From NCBI RefSeq assembly GCF_901709675.1, contig NC_051089.1, positions 16,605,976-16,669,975 of the forward strand: a stretch of 64,000 nucleotides of DNA, read 5' to 3'. How positions within the stretch are numbered: the stretch's first letter is position 1; the number at the start of each line of letters is the position of its first letter. The notes under the pieces are model-generated. The model was not told the DNA's origin. It was given only the letters and a program-made list of their open reading frames with translations, and did no database searches. The position numbers and the translations under genes were made by a program. This DNA is from Syngnathus acus. Lineage: Eukaryota > Chordata > Actinopteri > Syngnathiformes > Syngnathidae. This document shows positions 25,121 to 64,000 of the stretch, one piece after another.

Positions 25121-63532
<38,412 letters not shown>

Positions 63533-63648
63533 CTCAAACAATGTCAAGAAAACAATGAAAAAATTCAAAAGACATTACATTATCTGGGGTTTCCCAAATT
63601 GCTTTAAGACAAACACATTTTATAGTATGTAAAATTCTGACTAACGAT

Positions 63649-64000
63649 TACCATAATTTTCAGACTATAAGTCGCGTTTTTTTTCATACTTTGGGTGGGG
63701 GGGGAGGGGCGATTTATACCGAGGAGCGACTTATATGTGAATTTTTTCAAATATTTTGAAGAAAAAAGGAGAAAAAAAAAGTGAAACCACGATAAACGAA
63801 CCGCGATGTAGCAAGGGACTACTGTAATTTGAATTTCAAGTGACGTCAGCAGCGCGGTTGTTTACAAAAAGGACAAAGATTGATCACGGGATGACGAAGA
63901 TGACGAAGGGCCCCACGTACCACCGGCATCATTAGCGGCTTTGTTTGTAAGTGACACGGAGGACGAAGAGTTTGAAGGATTTAATGATTTGGAGTGACAC
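63649..64000 (+). mobile_element. TA-flanked element, GCGACTTAT family, copy 4 (runs off the window)
   Basis: Starts TACCATAATTTTCAGACTA, then AAGTCGCG. The transposase-tail frame is well kept here: ...DDEDDEGPHVPPASLAALFV SDTEDEEFEGFNDLE and a stop at about 63995-63997. It continues past 64000, in what is likely the next herc1 intron upstream. Confidence 0.75.

Overview
The window is vertebrate, almost certainly teleost fish, nuclear DNA. It has short GT-AG introns, fish-type non-LTR retrotransposon tails that run into microsatellites, abundant hAT-type and TA-flanked miniature transposons, and four protein-coding genes that splice cleanly into vertebrate families. Nothing bacterial, viral or plasmid-like was seen. 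The species cannot be named from the sequence alone.

Layout: (1) tspan18-like tetraspanin on + (coding exons 4375-7053, 246 aa, complete). (2) A small single-Ig-domain membrane or GPI-type protein on + (8572-9931, 147 aa), with no confident family assignment. (3) ciart, the circadian CLOCK-BMAL1 repressor (CHRONO), on + (promoter and 5' exon about 14140-14585, coding 15940-20283, 354 aa). (4) herc1, the giant HECT E3 ligase, on - from 63532 down to the stop at 25121. The window holds 50 consecutive coding exons, 9291 nt, about 3096 codons. That is roughly the C-terminal 64 percent of the protein: SPRY, UBA, Cys/His-rich module, WD40, second RCC1 propeller and HECT. The N-terminal part, including the first RCC1 propeller, lies beyond the right edge. 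ciart and herc1 converge tail to tail. For tspan18, ciart and herc1 I summed exon lengths and checked phases; all stay in frame.

The rest is introns, intergenic DNA and repeats. Several transposons have readable insertion scars: a 1.3-kb hAT element with a perfect 8-bp duplication (20434-21728), an hAT miniature element split by a 740-bp solo LTR with a 5-bp duplication (58648-59707), a foldback element made of palindromes (32427-32771), and two families of TA-flanked elements with termini like TACCGTATTTTCCGG, one of which keeps the 3' end of an open reading frame. Three copies of the other family lie in alternating orientation in herc1 introns.

No new multi-gene system was found. The points most worth a second look are the orphan Ig gene, the Cys/His module that HERC1 appears to share with MYCBP2, the E-box cluster before ciart, and the inverted transposon copies that bracket herc1 exon blocks.
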